Assembly: GCA_910589305.1 (NCBI GenBank)
Contig: CAJUTV010000007.1
Coordinates: 5,242-69,241, forward strand
Origin: an uncultured Lachnospira sp.
GTDB taxonomy: Bacteria; Bacillota; Clostridia; Lachnospirales; Lachnospiraceae
Reading direction: 5' to 3'
Length of the DNA: 64,000 bases
Part shown: piece after piece, positions 45,072-53,569 of the stretch
Layout: each line of letters starts with the position of its first letter
Position numbering within the stretch: position 1 is the first letter of the stretch
The notes under the pieces: model-generated
Told to the model about the DNA's origin: nothing
The model's input: only the letters and a program-made list of their open reading frames with translations
The model's database searches: none
Program-made: the position numbers and the translations under genes

Positions 45072-47258
45072 TTACCATTCAGAATCATCCATCGCATACA
45101 GCTTTTTTAATTTTTCTGCCAATTCTGGGTCTGTCTTTTCAAGTTTTGTAATATGTTCTTTTCTAAGCTCAACCATATGTTTATATGCCATTGGATTTCT
45201 TTGTTTAAACTGCTGTGCCAGTTTTTTTCTATGTTTATATAACATTTTAATGGCTTCTGGATTCATACTCATCAACTTTTTCTCAACAATGGCACGTCTC
45301 TCCTCAATTCGTTCCTCCAATTTTGCATTGTCTTGTTTTTGTGAAATATCCATTAAGTGCATCTCCAATCGGTCAAGAATTTCATCCTCATCAAACAATC
45401 CAATTTTTCCCCATGAAGTGTGTTCCTCTGCATCAACAATGGCTGTTTTATCCGATAAATCACTGTCAACAACTTCTTTTGCAATCTCAATAGCCAGTTT
45501 TTCCATCTGATTTTGCGCATCTTCGCCAAATGCCCACTCAAATTCTGCCAACTGTTCACTTCCCACCAAAATTTTTTTATCAGCACTTATCCCATCTTTA
45601 TCTTCTAATTCATAAGGAGTCTTTACATCAGCAGCTCTCAACGCTAATTCTATTGTTCTTCGGACATGCCCTTTTTCAATCAATGCTCCTGCACCAAACT
45701 GTCTTAACTGGTCGTTGACACCGCCAACATGTTCTGTAAGATAAAATTTTATTTCTTTTTCAGCAAATTTATCTGCCATAATAAGAAGTCTATCTGCCGC
45801 CGTAATATCAATACTTGTCACTCCGCTTGCATCAACAATAATCTGTCTGGTATCTTGTTTTACTGCATCCTCTATCTCCTGCTGAAAAATTCCTATATTC
45901 GCAAAAAATAAAGTACCGCTAAAACGATATATAATAGTATTGCAAATAGGGTGTGCATTGCGATTTCTTTTCACACTGTAAAATCCCCTTTGTCCTGGTA
46001 TTACACCAAGCATTTCTCTTGGCGGAACTGCCGCTTTGATAATAACGGATATAAAGGATAATATTACACCAATTATAACGCCATATATCGTGCCAAATAC
46101 AAGAACACCTAGAAATGCTCCAAGAAAAATTAAAAACTCTCTCTTATCAGCTTTCCACAGTTTTTTAGCCATTCCTATCTCAAGAATCCCAATCAATGCT
46201 GAAAGCACAATTCCTGTAAGGACTGGCACTGGAAGATAAGCAATAAACCCTGTACCAAACAACAGTATACCTATCATAGAAATACCGGCAACCAATGACA
46301 TCACTTGACTTTTTACACCAAATTGTTCAGCGATAGCTGTCCTTGAAACACTCCCATTAAGAGGACAGCACCCATTAAACGCTGCACATAAATTTGCTGC
46401 GGCATATGAAAGAATTTCCTGATTATTTTTTATTTTATAATCATTTTTAATGGCATAATTATTAGCAGTAAGCAATGTAGACGAAACAATAACCAACGCA
46501 ACTGTAAGGCTTCCCATAATAATCTCTTGCACATTCTCTGCTGTTACTGCTGAGAAATCCATCATTTTAAAAGCAGGCAATCCTGCTTCCACTTTTGGCA
46601 ATAATTTTACACCATATTTATCCACATGAAAAATCATAGTGCTTAATGCTCCTGCTATCAACATTACCACCGACATTGGAAATTTAGGTGACCATTTCTT
46701 TGCTGTCAAAATAATAATAATTGTACCAATCCCCATAATAAAAGATAACCCATTAAAATGAGAAAATTCTCCAACAATATGAATGATAAGTTCAACAATC
46801 TCGCCTGTTCCAGACGCTCCGCCGAACAACTTTGCTGTCTGCATTAAGATAATGGTGCTTGCAATTCCTGATATAAATCCTCCAAGTACTGGCTTGGATA
46901 TGTATCCTACCAACTTTCCAGCTCTTAAACAAGCAAATAAAAACAGCCAGAAAGCAGTCACAAAAGTTATAACAGGCACAATCTGCATAGCCTCATTAGA
47001 ACCTGCCGCAATCCCAAGACTGGCAAGTGTTCCGCCAACAAGTGCGGCTGGTGCTGCATCCACTCCAAAAACAAATTGTGGCGATGATGACAACAGCCCG
47101 AAAATAAGTACTGGAAAAAGTGAACCATATAAACCATATACAACAGGAAGACCTGCTACTTGAGCATATCCCATAGAGATAGGAATGGATATCAGTGCTA
47201 CTATAATTCCTGAAATGATATCTTTTTTAAGAAATTCACGTTTATAGTTTTTAAACAT
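45072..47258 (-). CDS. SulP family anion transporter with STAS domain and long tail
   Basis: 728 residues. N-terminal ~430 residues are hydrophobic with SIPISMGYAQVAGLPVVYGLYGSLFP, a SulP hallmark. A STAS domain follows (~440-545), with RQIIVDASGVTSIDITAADRL in its core. The last ~170 residues are highly charged (KLEERIEERRAIVEKKL, KLAQQFKQRNPMAYKHM) and are not part of ordinary SulP proteins. Substrate could be sulfate, bicarbonate or another anion. ATGGAGGAACAATG gives a clear start. Confidence 0.88.
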   Translation of the reverse strand: MFKNYKREFLKKDIISGIIVALISIPISMGYAQVAGLPVVYGLYGSLFPVLIFGLLSSSPQFVFGVDAAPAALVGGTLASLGIAAGSNEAMQIVPVITFVTAFWLFLFACLRAGKLVGYISKPVLGGFISGIASTIILMQTAKLFGGASGTGEIVELIIHIVGEFSHFNGLSFIMGIGTIIIILTAKKWSPKFPMSVVMLIAGALSTMIFHVDKYGVKLLPKVEAGLPAFKMMDFSAVTAENVQEIIMGSLTVALVIVSSTLLTANNYAIKNDYKIKNNQEILSYAAANLCAAFNGCCPLNGSVSRTAIAEQFGVKSQVMSLVAGISMIGILLFGTGFIAYLPVPVLTGIVLSALIGILEIGMAKKLWKADKREFLIFLGAFLGVLVFGTIYGVIIGVILSFISVIIKAAVPPREMLGVIPGQRGFYSVKRNRNAHPICNTIIYRFSGTLFFANIGIFQQEIEDAVKQDTRQIIVDASGVTSIDITAADRLLIMADKFAEKEIKFYLTEHVGGVNDQLRQFGAGALIEKGHVRRTIELALRAADVKTPYELEDKDGISADKKILVGSEQLAEFEWAFGEDAQNQMEKLAIEIAKEVVDSDLSDKTAIVDAEEHTSWGKIGLFDEDEILDRLEMHLMDISQKQDNAKLEERIEERRAIVEKKLMSMNPEAIKMLYKHRKKLAQQFKQRNPMAYKHMVELRKEHITKLEKTDPELAEKLKKLYAMDDSEW

Positions 47259-47293
47259 TGTTCCTCCATAGTATTGCCAAAAAACTCATTTCA

Positions 47294-47494
47294 GTTATTA
47301 TACCATAAATTGATACATGGTGGAAAGATAGAAGTTTATAAAGTAAACTTTTATACCACAGCTTTGCTGGGGTTATTATGCTATAAATTTACACATAGTA
47401 GAAAGATAGAAGTTTACGAAGTAAACTTTTATACCACAGCTTTGCTGGGATTATTATATCAAAAATTTACATATAGTGGAAAATCAGAAGTTTA
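47294..47494. repeat. Tandem ~79-bp repeats with internal palindromes (2.6 copies)
   Basis: Units begin TTATTAT at 47294, 47373 and 47451 (periods 79 and 78). Copies 1 and 2 share GAAAGATAGAAGTTTA and TTATACCACAGCTTTGCTGG and differ at scattered positions; copy 3 is cut after ~44 bp. Each full unit can form two hairpins: AAGTTTAC-GAA-GTAAACTT and CAGC-TTT-GCTG. The array lies upstream of the SulP gene (leftward) and downstream of the ABC ATPase gene. Confidence 0.8.
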
Positions 47495-47518
47495 AGCAAA
47501 TTGCAAATATCCACTTTG
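47495..47518 (-). repeat. Dispersed ~25-bp repeat, copy 2
   Basis: On the minus strand CAAAGTGGATATTTGCAATT followed by TGCT, matching the copies at 57946 and 21487. It directly adjoins the end of the tandem array. Confidence 0.55.
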
Positions 47519-47529
47519 ACTTTATTTAC

Positions 47530-48174
47530 TTAAAATTTTACCTTTGTCAACTCTCCTAAATCCATCTCACAAACCGTATCACAAAGCATCTCAATATCTT
47601 CTGCACTGTGATTTGCCATAATAATTGTTTTGCCCTCATGGACAAGTTTTTTAAATAATTCTCTCATCTCCTCAACACCATGTTTATCCAATCCATTCAT
47701 AGGCTCGTCTAAAAGCAATATTTCTGGATTTTCCATAATTGCCTGTGCTAACCCTAATCGTTGTCTCATCCCTAAAGAATATTTCCCAACATGCTTTTTT
47801 GAATTTGGGTCAAGTCCCACCAATTCTATCGAATCCTTTATTGCCTGCTTATCAATTTTTTTATTAATACTGGCAAGAAATTTTAAATTATTATAACCGC
47901 TGTAATTATATAAAAATCCAGGTGTCTCTATTATCGCTCCAAGATTATCAGGCACATCAATATCTTTTCCTATAATCTTTCCATTAACTGTAATCGTCCC
48001 ACTTGTGACAGGCACAAAGCCGCATATACATTTCATCAGCATTGTTTTGCCAGAACCATTGCGCCCTATCAGTCCATGTATCTTCCCTTTTTCAAAAGAT
48101 ACACTAACTTCTTTTAAAACCGTTGCATTGCCAAAACTTTTCGTCACTTGATTGACTTCAATAACATTTTCCAT
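47530..48174 (-). CDS. ABC transporter ATP-binding protein
   Basis: 214 residues. Walker A GRNGSGKTM, signature YSLGMRQRLGLAQA and Walker B ILLLDEPMNGLD belong to the bacitracin/lantibiotic-type (ABC-2) ATPases. It is smaller than most (C-terminal regulatory part missing). Last of a five-gene minus-strand run: small secreted protein, lipoprotein, two membrane proteins and this ATPase, 128 bases after the second membrane gene. Likely powers export of, or protection from, a peptide. Confidence 0.85.
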   Translation of the reverse strand: MENVIEVNQVTKSFGNATVLKEVSVSFEKGKIHGLIGRNGSGKTMLMKCICGFVPVTSGTITVNGKIIGKDIDVPDNLGAIIETPGFLYNYSGYNNLKFLASINKKIDKQAIKDSIELVGLDPNSKKHVGKYSLGMRQRLGLAQAIMENPEILLLDEPMNGLDKHGVEEMRELFKKLVHEGKTIIMANHSAEDIEMLCDTVCEMDLGELTKVKF

Positions 48175-48301
48175 ATAAATTCTCCATTCCGAATCGTAGT
48201 ATAAAAATTATATAATAGAAAAAACGTTTTCTAACATTACCACCTATTTGTGATGCTTTGGTACAAATTATCATCAATTATTATTATCAATACACCACTA
48301 T

Positions 48302-49165
48302 TTACTGTACTATCGAAACCTCTACATTTTGTTTTTTCCCAACAACAACTGCTATAATACTTAATATGACAATGGATATGATATAAAATCCAAGCACAAA
48401 ATCAATTGTTGGATATTGTGTTACGCCGCCTATATCAATATTGTTAAGTGAATTCCAACTCATTGGTGAAAACCACGTCACTGCTTTATTTCCATCAAAA
48501 GCAGCCACATCGGCAACTGCTGTAAAAATCACCAATCCGGCAGCCGTAACTGCGCCTGCAATCTTTGTCCTTGTTACCACATTGACAACATATATCACAA
48601 GACCAATAAAAACAAAACTAAGCCATGTAACCAGCATAGAAAAAAACATTGCCTGCAATGGCGTAAAACAAGTAATAATCTGTCTGTTTATATTCACTGT
48701 TGTATAAATCACTCCTGCTTTTGATGCAACAGAAGTTGTCCCCATTGCGCCTAATACCTTTCCCCATTCCATCGTAAATTCAAGATTTCCTATATTGACA
48801 ATAATGGTTGATATGATTAAAAAAAGTTCATATAAAAATGAACCTATCATAATATATAGAATCTGTCCAATACTCCATACCGATCTTTTGGTACGAAGCA
48901 TAACATAAGGCTGATTTGTATCAATAAACGGTGCATCACAAAAGATAAATATTAGTAATGCCATAAATATAATTTTTATATATCGATATGTAAAAAGAAA
49001 AGGATAAATCCATATACTAATTGGACTATCCATAACATCAGCAACTTGTCTTATTCCTTTTGTATAGGTATATACAAATAATAATGCAGCAAAAAATAAC
49101 ATCCATATTCGGCTGTTTGACGTCCATTTTCTTATATTTTGAATACATATTCTAAACGATTTCAT
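48302..49165 (-). CDS. ABC-2-type membrane protein (distal subunit)
   Basis: 287 residues with about six hydrophobic helices and no soluble domain. No named family recognised with certainty; size and setting fit a permease half of an ABC-2 exporter. NQPYVMLRTKRSVWSIGQI resembles the cytoplasmic loop seen in such permeases. Overlaps the end of the preceding membrane gene by 14 bases; AGGGAGG before the ATG. Confidence 0.65.
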   Translation of the reverse strand: MKSFRICIQNIRKWTSNSRIWMLFFAALLFVYTYTKGIRQVADVMDSPISIWIYPFLFTYRYIKIIFMALLIFIFCDAPFIDTNQPYVMLRTKRSVWSIGQILYIMIGSFLYELFLIISTIIVNIGNLEFTMEWGKVLGAMGTTSVASKAGVIYTTVNINRQIITCFTPLQAMFFSMLVTWLSFVFIGLVIYVVNVVTRTKIAGAVTAAGLVIFTAVADVAAFDGNKAVTWFSPMSWNSLNNIDIGGVTQYPTIDFVLGFYIISIVILSIIAVVVGKKQNVEVSIVQ

Positions 49166-49943
49166 TTTTTATCCTCCCTCCTGCTATCTTGCAAAATATG
49201 CTTGCTATGATTACGGCATAAAATAGTATCACACAAAGAGAAAAGATAATATTTCCTGCTGAACCTGCTTCTATCACTTTTCTTCCATTCTCTATCATAC
49301 CTATATTAAAATTCTTAGGAAGAATATCTGTTATATTCTCAAAACATATATACATAACAACTGGAGACAGAACCGCCACAAAGCGATTTGGAAGAATAGC
49401 AGAAATCATAAGCCCCATAAGGCTTTGAAGTGCTATCACTGCTGAGTACATCATAACACGCACCATAATAAAAAGTACTGGTGATAACTGCAAAATATCA
49501 TAATATAGTTGTTCTGAAGATACATTCGATTCTTGCCCTGGATTAAGCCATAACAGTTCTGCAAATTCATATACTATTACACCTATAAATGCAATTAAAA
49601 AAGAAACAAGATATGTTACTAAAATCTTTGCATGAAGATATGTATTTTTTCCACTTCTTGACACCGCTGGAAATGTATAATGTCCCAGCCAGTCATCACA
49701 AAAACAGCATATTGTTGGAAATGCTGCCACAATCGCCATCAGATAGCTGATATTGCTAATACCTGTTATCTGTTCTATCGCCCAAAAAGCGCCACGCATA
49801 CTAGAATCCCATTTTATACAAAAACAAACCAATGTTATACTCGCTATACATACATATATTCGCCAATTTGTAAATATTCTTAACACTTCTTGGCGCAATG
49901 CACCTTTTAGACTTTTTATGTACTTGATAAATCGTTGACTCAT
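49152..49943 (-). CDS. ABC-2-type membrane protein (proximal subunit)
   Basis: 263 residues, about six hydrophobic helices. DDWLGHYTFPAVSRSGKNTY after the second helix is like the 'R-x-S-R-x' loop of ABC-2 permeases. Pairs with the next gene; together with the ATPase they would form an asymmetric transporter. Its ATG overlaps the lipoprotein stop by 4 bases; GGAGG upstream. Confidence 0.65.
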   Translation of the reverse strand: MSQRFIKYIKSLKGALRQEVLRIFTNWRIYVCIASITLVCFCIKWDSSMRGAFWAIEQITGISNISYLMAIVAAFPTICCFCDDWLGHYTFPAVSRSGKNTYLHAKILVTYLVSFLIAFIGVIVYEFAELLWLNPGQESNVSSEQLYYDILQLSPVLFIMVRVMMYSAVIALQSLMGLMISAILPNRFVAVLSPVVMYICFENITDILPKNFNIGMIENGRKVIEAGSAGNIIFSLCVILFYAVIIASIFCKIAGGRIKNEIV

Positions 49944-51136
49944 TTAAGACCTCCTGCATATGTCTTTCCAGTTTGAGCATCCACATATACCACCTTTATT
50001 GAATTACTGATATATTCTTTTCCCTCTTTTATTTTTTTACTGGTATTAATAATTTTAAATATCCAACATGGTCTTAAACAATCAGAACGCTTATCATTGT
50101 CATAAACAACAGCATACCTTAATTCAATACTATCCACTTTATTATTTTGCCCAATTCCTTCTGCATAATGATAATCTGCTGCCAATGCTTCCAGCGCTTT
50201 TGACATATCACATACTTGTATATTGGTCTCATACTGCTCTATCAGCTCATAGGCATCTAAGTCTACATATAGCACCCCTTTTTTACCAATAATAACTGTT
50301 AAAGAACTCTGTTTTGTTCCTCTATCATCACCATTTCGACTAACACTGACACATGGTACGCCTTCAAAATCAATTAAAAACTGCATATAATACACTTCAT
50401 TTTCTTCTGTCCATGGTATTTCTTCTTCTACGTATAGTTCCTCCTTATCCCTATCAACCTCTACTTTTCCTTTTATCATTATATCTGGACTTTCCTGCCG
50501 AACCTTTTCAGCATTGATTTTATCCAATGCAACAATTGTCTGACCCGTTTCACTTATCTTTATATTCATTAATTGACATAATGCTTCAACCTCTTTTAGT
50601 GCTTCTTCCTTACTATAACTTTTTAGCTCGTCCAATGGATATAATTCTTTATAATCTGGTCTTACAAGACCATCCGTTCCTCCTAGAATATAAAATTCAA
50701 ATCTTCTATCTTTCTTTTCCTGTGTAACAAATGACATACTTCCATCACTTCTGATACCTACATGTGAATTATTATCAAAATCAATCACATATACCATTGC
50801 CCCATTATGATCTTGTCTTGCTTCATAATCTGTTATATTACTGCCATTTGACAAATAATTAGCTATTCTGTTCGCCTCTTCTTCTGTAAACTCTCTTCCT
50901 TTTACCGTATAAGCATTCCATGTAACATCACTTGGTACAGATATTTTTGCATCAACTATCATTGACTCATTCAGCACTCCCATCGCATTTTTTGTTTCGG
51001 AATCAACTTGCACCTCTACTTTTCCTTCTATATTGTCAATTCTTCCCTCTGGATAAAAACTGCAAGATGACAATATTGTCATACTAATACAAAAAATAAT
51101 CATACTAAATTTTTTAATTTTTTTATATAATTTCAT
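49940..51136 (-). CDS. Lipoprotein of the ABC cassette (DUF6034-like)
   Basis: 398 residues. Signal peptide with basic KLYKKIKKF, hydrophobic core and lipobox ILSSCS, so Cys25 should be lipidated. The rest is an extracellular alpha/beta protein with repeated blocks such as YPLDELKSYSKEEALKEVEA and a C-terminal VVYVDAQTGKTYAGG typical of PepSY-like or DUF6034 proteins; the family call is tentative. Translationally coupled to the permease gene. Might be a substrate-binding or immunity lipoprotein. Confidence 0.6.
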   Translation of the reverse strand: MKLYKKIKKFSMIIFCISMTILSSCSFYPEGRIDNIEGKVEVQVDSETKNAMGVLNESMIVDAKISVPSDVTWNAYTVKGREFTEEEANRIANYLSNGSNITDYEARQDHNGAMVYVIDFDNNSHVGIRSDGSMSFVTQEKKDRRFEFYILGGTDGLVRPDYKELYPLDELKSYSKEEALKEVEALCQLMNIKISETGQTIVALDKINAEKVRQESPDIMIKGKVEVDRDKEELYVEEEIPWTEENEVYYMQFLIDFEGVPCVSVSRNGDDRGTKQSSLTVIIGKKGVLYVDLDAYELIEQYETNIQVCDMSKALEALAADYHYAEGIGQNNKVDSIELRYAVVYDNDKRSDCLRPCWIFKIINTSKKIKEGKEYISNSIKVVYVDAQTGKTYAGGLK

Positions 51137-51202
51137 CTAATTCACCTCACTTTTCCTATAATCTTTATACATTATAGACTGATAAAAAAACAGACATTAA
51201 GA

Positions 51203-51306
51203 AAGAAGCTGTCACAAAATAAATTCCTCATACAACATATGGATATTGACTAAGCAATACCTTATCATATCTTGCAAAAAATTTCTTTATTTTGCAACAA
51301 CCCCTT
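51203..51306. mobile_element. 104-bp MITE-like element, copy A
   Basis: Imperfect 21-bp terminal inverted repeats: AAGAAGCTGTCACAAAATAA at 51203 and, read inward from 51306, AAGGGGTTGTTGCAAAATAA; the differences are mostly transitions. Same size and end sequence as copy B at 53208. No coding capacity. No clear target duplication. Confidence 0.55.
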
Positions 51307-51338
51307 CTATTTTATCACAACCCTTTTATTTTATAAAT

Positions 51339-51746
51339 TTATGATTCCCACTCACCTTCTATCCAAACACTTAAATTTTTTGTAACTCCTCTTAAACGAT
51401 AATTATTTTCTCTTTGTGGCTTTTCTGGCTGATTATATTTAAGAGGCGCCCATCCACTTGATCTAACTATTTTTACATCTCCTGTATAATTATAATTATA
51501 AAAATATGGACCATTTACACTCATATAAAACTTATCTGTACTTACTATATTACTATCATCAATAACTACATAAGCACAATCCCTATCATTATCCTTTTCT
51601 ACTACATTTGTATGCTGTTCATTGCCATACTCCATATCGACCTCAAAATGATATGAAGTAAACTGTGCCATTGCAGGTGTTGCCATTAGCATTGCAGCCG
51701 CCACAGTCAACCCTAATGTTTTAAAAATTTTCTTCTTGTTCATCAT
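51339..51746 (-). CDS. Small secreted protein (DUF2712-like)
   Basis: 135 residues. Sec signal peptide MMNKKKIFKTLGLTVAAAML with cleavage expected after ATPAMA. The mature ~108 residues are Tyr/Asn-rich and beta-like, with CAYVVIDD, a spaced YNYN patch, and a C-terminal NYRLRG...VWIEGEWES. The order of these blocks resembles DUF2712 proteins, secreted proteins of unknown function; this is from memory of the pattern. GGAGG precedes the start. First gene of the lipoprotein/ABC run, so it may be the substrate or product of that cassette. Confidence 0.6.
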   Translation of the reverse strand: MMNKKKIFKTLGLTVAAAMLMATPAMAQFTSYHFEVDMEYGNEQHTNVVEKDNDRDCAYVVIDDSNIVSTDKFYMSVNGPYFYNYNYTGDVKIVRSSGWAPLKYNQPEKPQRENNYRLRGVTKNLSVWIEGEWES

Positions 51747-52190
51747 ATTACTTTATCCTCCCTTATAATAATTTATTTAGAAATTAATTCCATTTAGATT
51801 ATAGCATATTTATTAATATATGTAAACTTAATTATTAATTTTGTATATCTTATATTAATTTTTTACTAATTTATTATTACTTTTATATAAAAATATTATT
51901 ATTTTGTATTAATAAACACTAATTAATAAATATACACTTTATAATATATACGAAATTTATTTTACTTTGTTATATAATTTATAAATATTTTAACCGTATT
52001 AAAGAAATTCCCCACCTTAATACCACAAAAGCATACGAAGGGACTTACATTGCGATAGCAGCTAAATGACTTGTCTATTTATTACTATTTTATAACATTT
52101 TAGCAGAAACTTAAATTACTGATAAAATAGACAAATTGAACTCTTTTTGATGTAATTAAACAGATATCATTATTTCCTCTAAAAATCCCT
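51747..52190. other. AT-rich intergenic region between divergent genes
   Basis: About 440 bases, very AT-rich to 52000. It must hold the promoter of the leftward secreted-protein operon, but no consensus stands out. From 52007 there is a palindromic IS-end-like copy, then an inverted repeat TTGTCTATTT (52071) / AAATAGACAA (52127-52136). No gene seen. Confidence 0.5.
52007..52068 (+). mobile_element. IS200/IS605-end-like palindromic sequence, copy A
   Basis: About 62 bases related to 53537-53474 in inverse orientation: a CCCCAC...-type arm, CTTAATACC, a loop, GGGACTT, then TTGCGATAGCAGCTAAATG. The related copy has a much better stem. No transposase or TnpB remnant lies beside it. Confidence 0.45.
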
Positions 52191-52220
52191 TTGACAATCC
52201 CCTTATCTTGCATTTACAAT
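52191..52220 (+). promoter_or_regulatory. Sigma-A promoter of the methyltransferase gene
   Basis: TTGACA (52191-52196) and TACAAT (52215-52220), 18-nt spacer, 60 bases before the start codon. Confidence 0.7.
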
Positions 52221-52251
52221 CATACTATCTTTAAAAACGCATTATTATAAT

Positions 52252-52266
52252 TGTGAACTGTTCACA
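52252..52266 (+). promoter_or_regulatory. Palindromic operator candidate
   Basis: TGTGAAC-T-GTTCACA, a perfect 7-bp inverted repeat around one base, between the -10 box and the Shine-Dalgarno of the methyltransferase gene. Position fits repressor binding; no adjacent regulator gene is present. Confidence 0.45.
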
Positions 52267-52279
52267 GAAATGAGGAATT

Positions 52280-53170
52280 ATGTTTATTGCACAAAATTGG
52301 ATTGATTATGAAGTGATAGATACATCAGACGGAGAAAAATTAGAACGCTGGGGCGACTTTTATCTAGTGCGTCCAGACCCCCAAGTAATATGGAATACTC
52401 AAAAAAAAGATAAGCGTTGGAATCATATCAATGGACATTACCACAGAAGTGCTAAAGGCGGCGGAGAGTGGGAATTTTTTAATTTGCCAAAACAATGGCA
52501 CATTCAATATCAAAGTCCTTCATTAACACAGTCTCTTACCTTCCATTTAAAGCCTTTTAGCTTTAAGCATACAGGACTATTTCCTGAACAAGCGGCAAAC
52601 TGGGACTGGTTTTGTAAACTTATATCAGAATCTATAAAAAATGGAAAAAACGTCAAGGTTCTTAATCTCTTTGCATATACAGGCGGCGCTACATTGGCAT
52701 GTGCGGCAGCAGGCGCTCATGTTACACATGTTGATGCCTCAAAGGGAATGGTAAACTGGGCAAAAGAAAATGCTGCTGTCTCAAATCTTTCAGATAAGCC
52801 TATCCGTTGGATTGTTGATGATTGCGTTAAATTTGTTGAGAGAGAAATTCGTCGCGGCAATCACTATGACGCTATTATTATGGACCCACCTTCCTATGGC
52901 AGAGGTCCTAAGGGTGAAATATGGAAAATTGAAGAGGCTATTTATGAGCTGATTCAAAAATGTACAAAACTTTTATGTGAAGAACCCCTATTTTTTCTAA
53001 TCAACTCCTATACAACAGGACTACAGCCTGCTGTGCTAAGCTATATGCTAAATACCACATTAAAATCATTTAAAGGACATGTAGATTCTCAGGAAGTATG
53101 TCTGCCTGTTTCTTCTAATGGTCTTCTTCTTCCTTGTGGAGCTTCTGCAAGATTTAGCAAAACGTCTTAG
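52280..53170 (+). CDS. Class I SAM-dependent methyltransferase (RlmI/RlmK-like)
   Basis: 296 residues. SAM motif I VLNLFAYTGGATLA (~127-140), an acidic residue at the next strand (VDASKG), and catalytic-loop IMDPPSYGRG (~207-216) match the 23S rRNA cytosine methyltransferase group of the RlmI type, but without the N-terminal PUA domain. The N-terminus instead is a short beta region with RWGDFYLVRPDPQVIW. GAGG before the ATG. A lone plus-strand gene flanked by small repeat elements. Confidence 0.8.
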   Translation: MFIAQNWIDYEVIDTSDGEKLERWGDFYLVRPDPQVIWNTQKKDKRWNHINGHYHRSAKGGGEWEFFNLPKQWHIQYQSPSLTQSLTFHLKPFSFKHTGLFPEQAANWDWFCKLISESIKNGKNVKVLNLFAYTGGATLACAAAGAHVTHVDASKGMVNWAKENAAVSNLSDKPIRWIVDDCVKFVEREIRRGNHYDAIIMDPPSYGRGPKGEIWKIEEAIYELIQKCTKLLCEEPLFFLINSYTTGLQPAVLSYMLNTTLKSFKGHVDSQEVCLPVSSNGLLLPCGASARFSKTS

Positions 53171-53207
53171 CAACATTTAGCAAGTTTAATATTAAATCTT
53201 CACAAAC

Positions 53208-53307
53208 AAGGAGCTGTCACATAAAAACTAAATCCATAAGATATTGTCTACTAGGACATTGTATATTCCAATATCTTATGTGTGTTTTTCAAAATAGACA
53301 GCTCCTT
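53208..53307. mobile_element. 100-bp MITE-like element, copy B
   Basis: Ends AAGGAGCTGTC (53208-53218) and GACAGCTCCTT (53297-53307) are perfect 11-bp inverted repeats; an inner ATAAGATATTG / CAATATCTTAT (53236-53246, 53269-53279) makes the element fold on itself. It shares end sequence and size with copy A at 51203. It lies 37 bases after the methyltransferase stop and may serve as its terminator. Confidence 0.6.
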
Positions 53308-53473
53308 ATTGCTTATCTATTTTGAAACTATCATAATTAAAAATGAATAAGCAAGATATTATTTAATCTTGTATTATATTTTATAATATGTTATATCTGA
53401 TTTCCTTAATATAACCGTTTCAAAATATGAATCAAAGTAAATATTTAAAATCTGCTTTGCTGTTTGCTCAACA

Positions 53474-53537
53474 CATCTAGCTGCTATCACAACGCAAGTC
53501 CCCCACTTATGCCTCTTGGCATTAAAGTGAGGGACTT
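53474..53537 (-). mobile_element. IS200/IS605-end-like palindromic sequence, copy B
   Basis: Read leftward: AAGTCCCTCACTTTAATGCC, AAGA loop, GGCAT AAGTGGGGGACTT, then GCGTTGTGATAGCAGCTAG. The stem of ~16 paired bases resembles the subterminal hairpins at the right end of tnpB-bearing elements. A 61-codon frame (53374-53559) runs across it but looks like chance. Inverse to copy A at 52007; the methyltransferase gene and MITE B lie between. Confidence 0.5.
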
Positions 53538-53569
53538 CTTTGATAATGTTAAATTTCATAACTCTTCTA

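Noticed and set aside
47294..47494. CRISPR array suggested by the spaced repeats
   Set aside because: The units are head-to-tail 78-79-bp repeats with no unique spacers, only 2.6 copies, and no cas genes nearby.
51339..51746. Lactococcin 972-type bacteriocin
   Set aside because: The mature sequence lacks that family's short Trp/Gly-rich pattern, and the adjacent membrane proteins are unlike its large bacteriocin-associated membrane protein.
52252..52266. LexA box
   Set aside because: Gram-positive LexA sites have GAAC and GTTC four bases apart; here the half-sites are one base apart.
53374..53559. 61-residue minus-strand ORF
   Set aside because: It runs across the IS-end-like hairpin, has no family features, and its codons are dictated by the palindrome.
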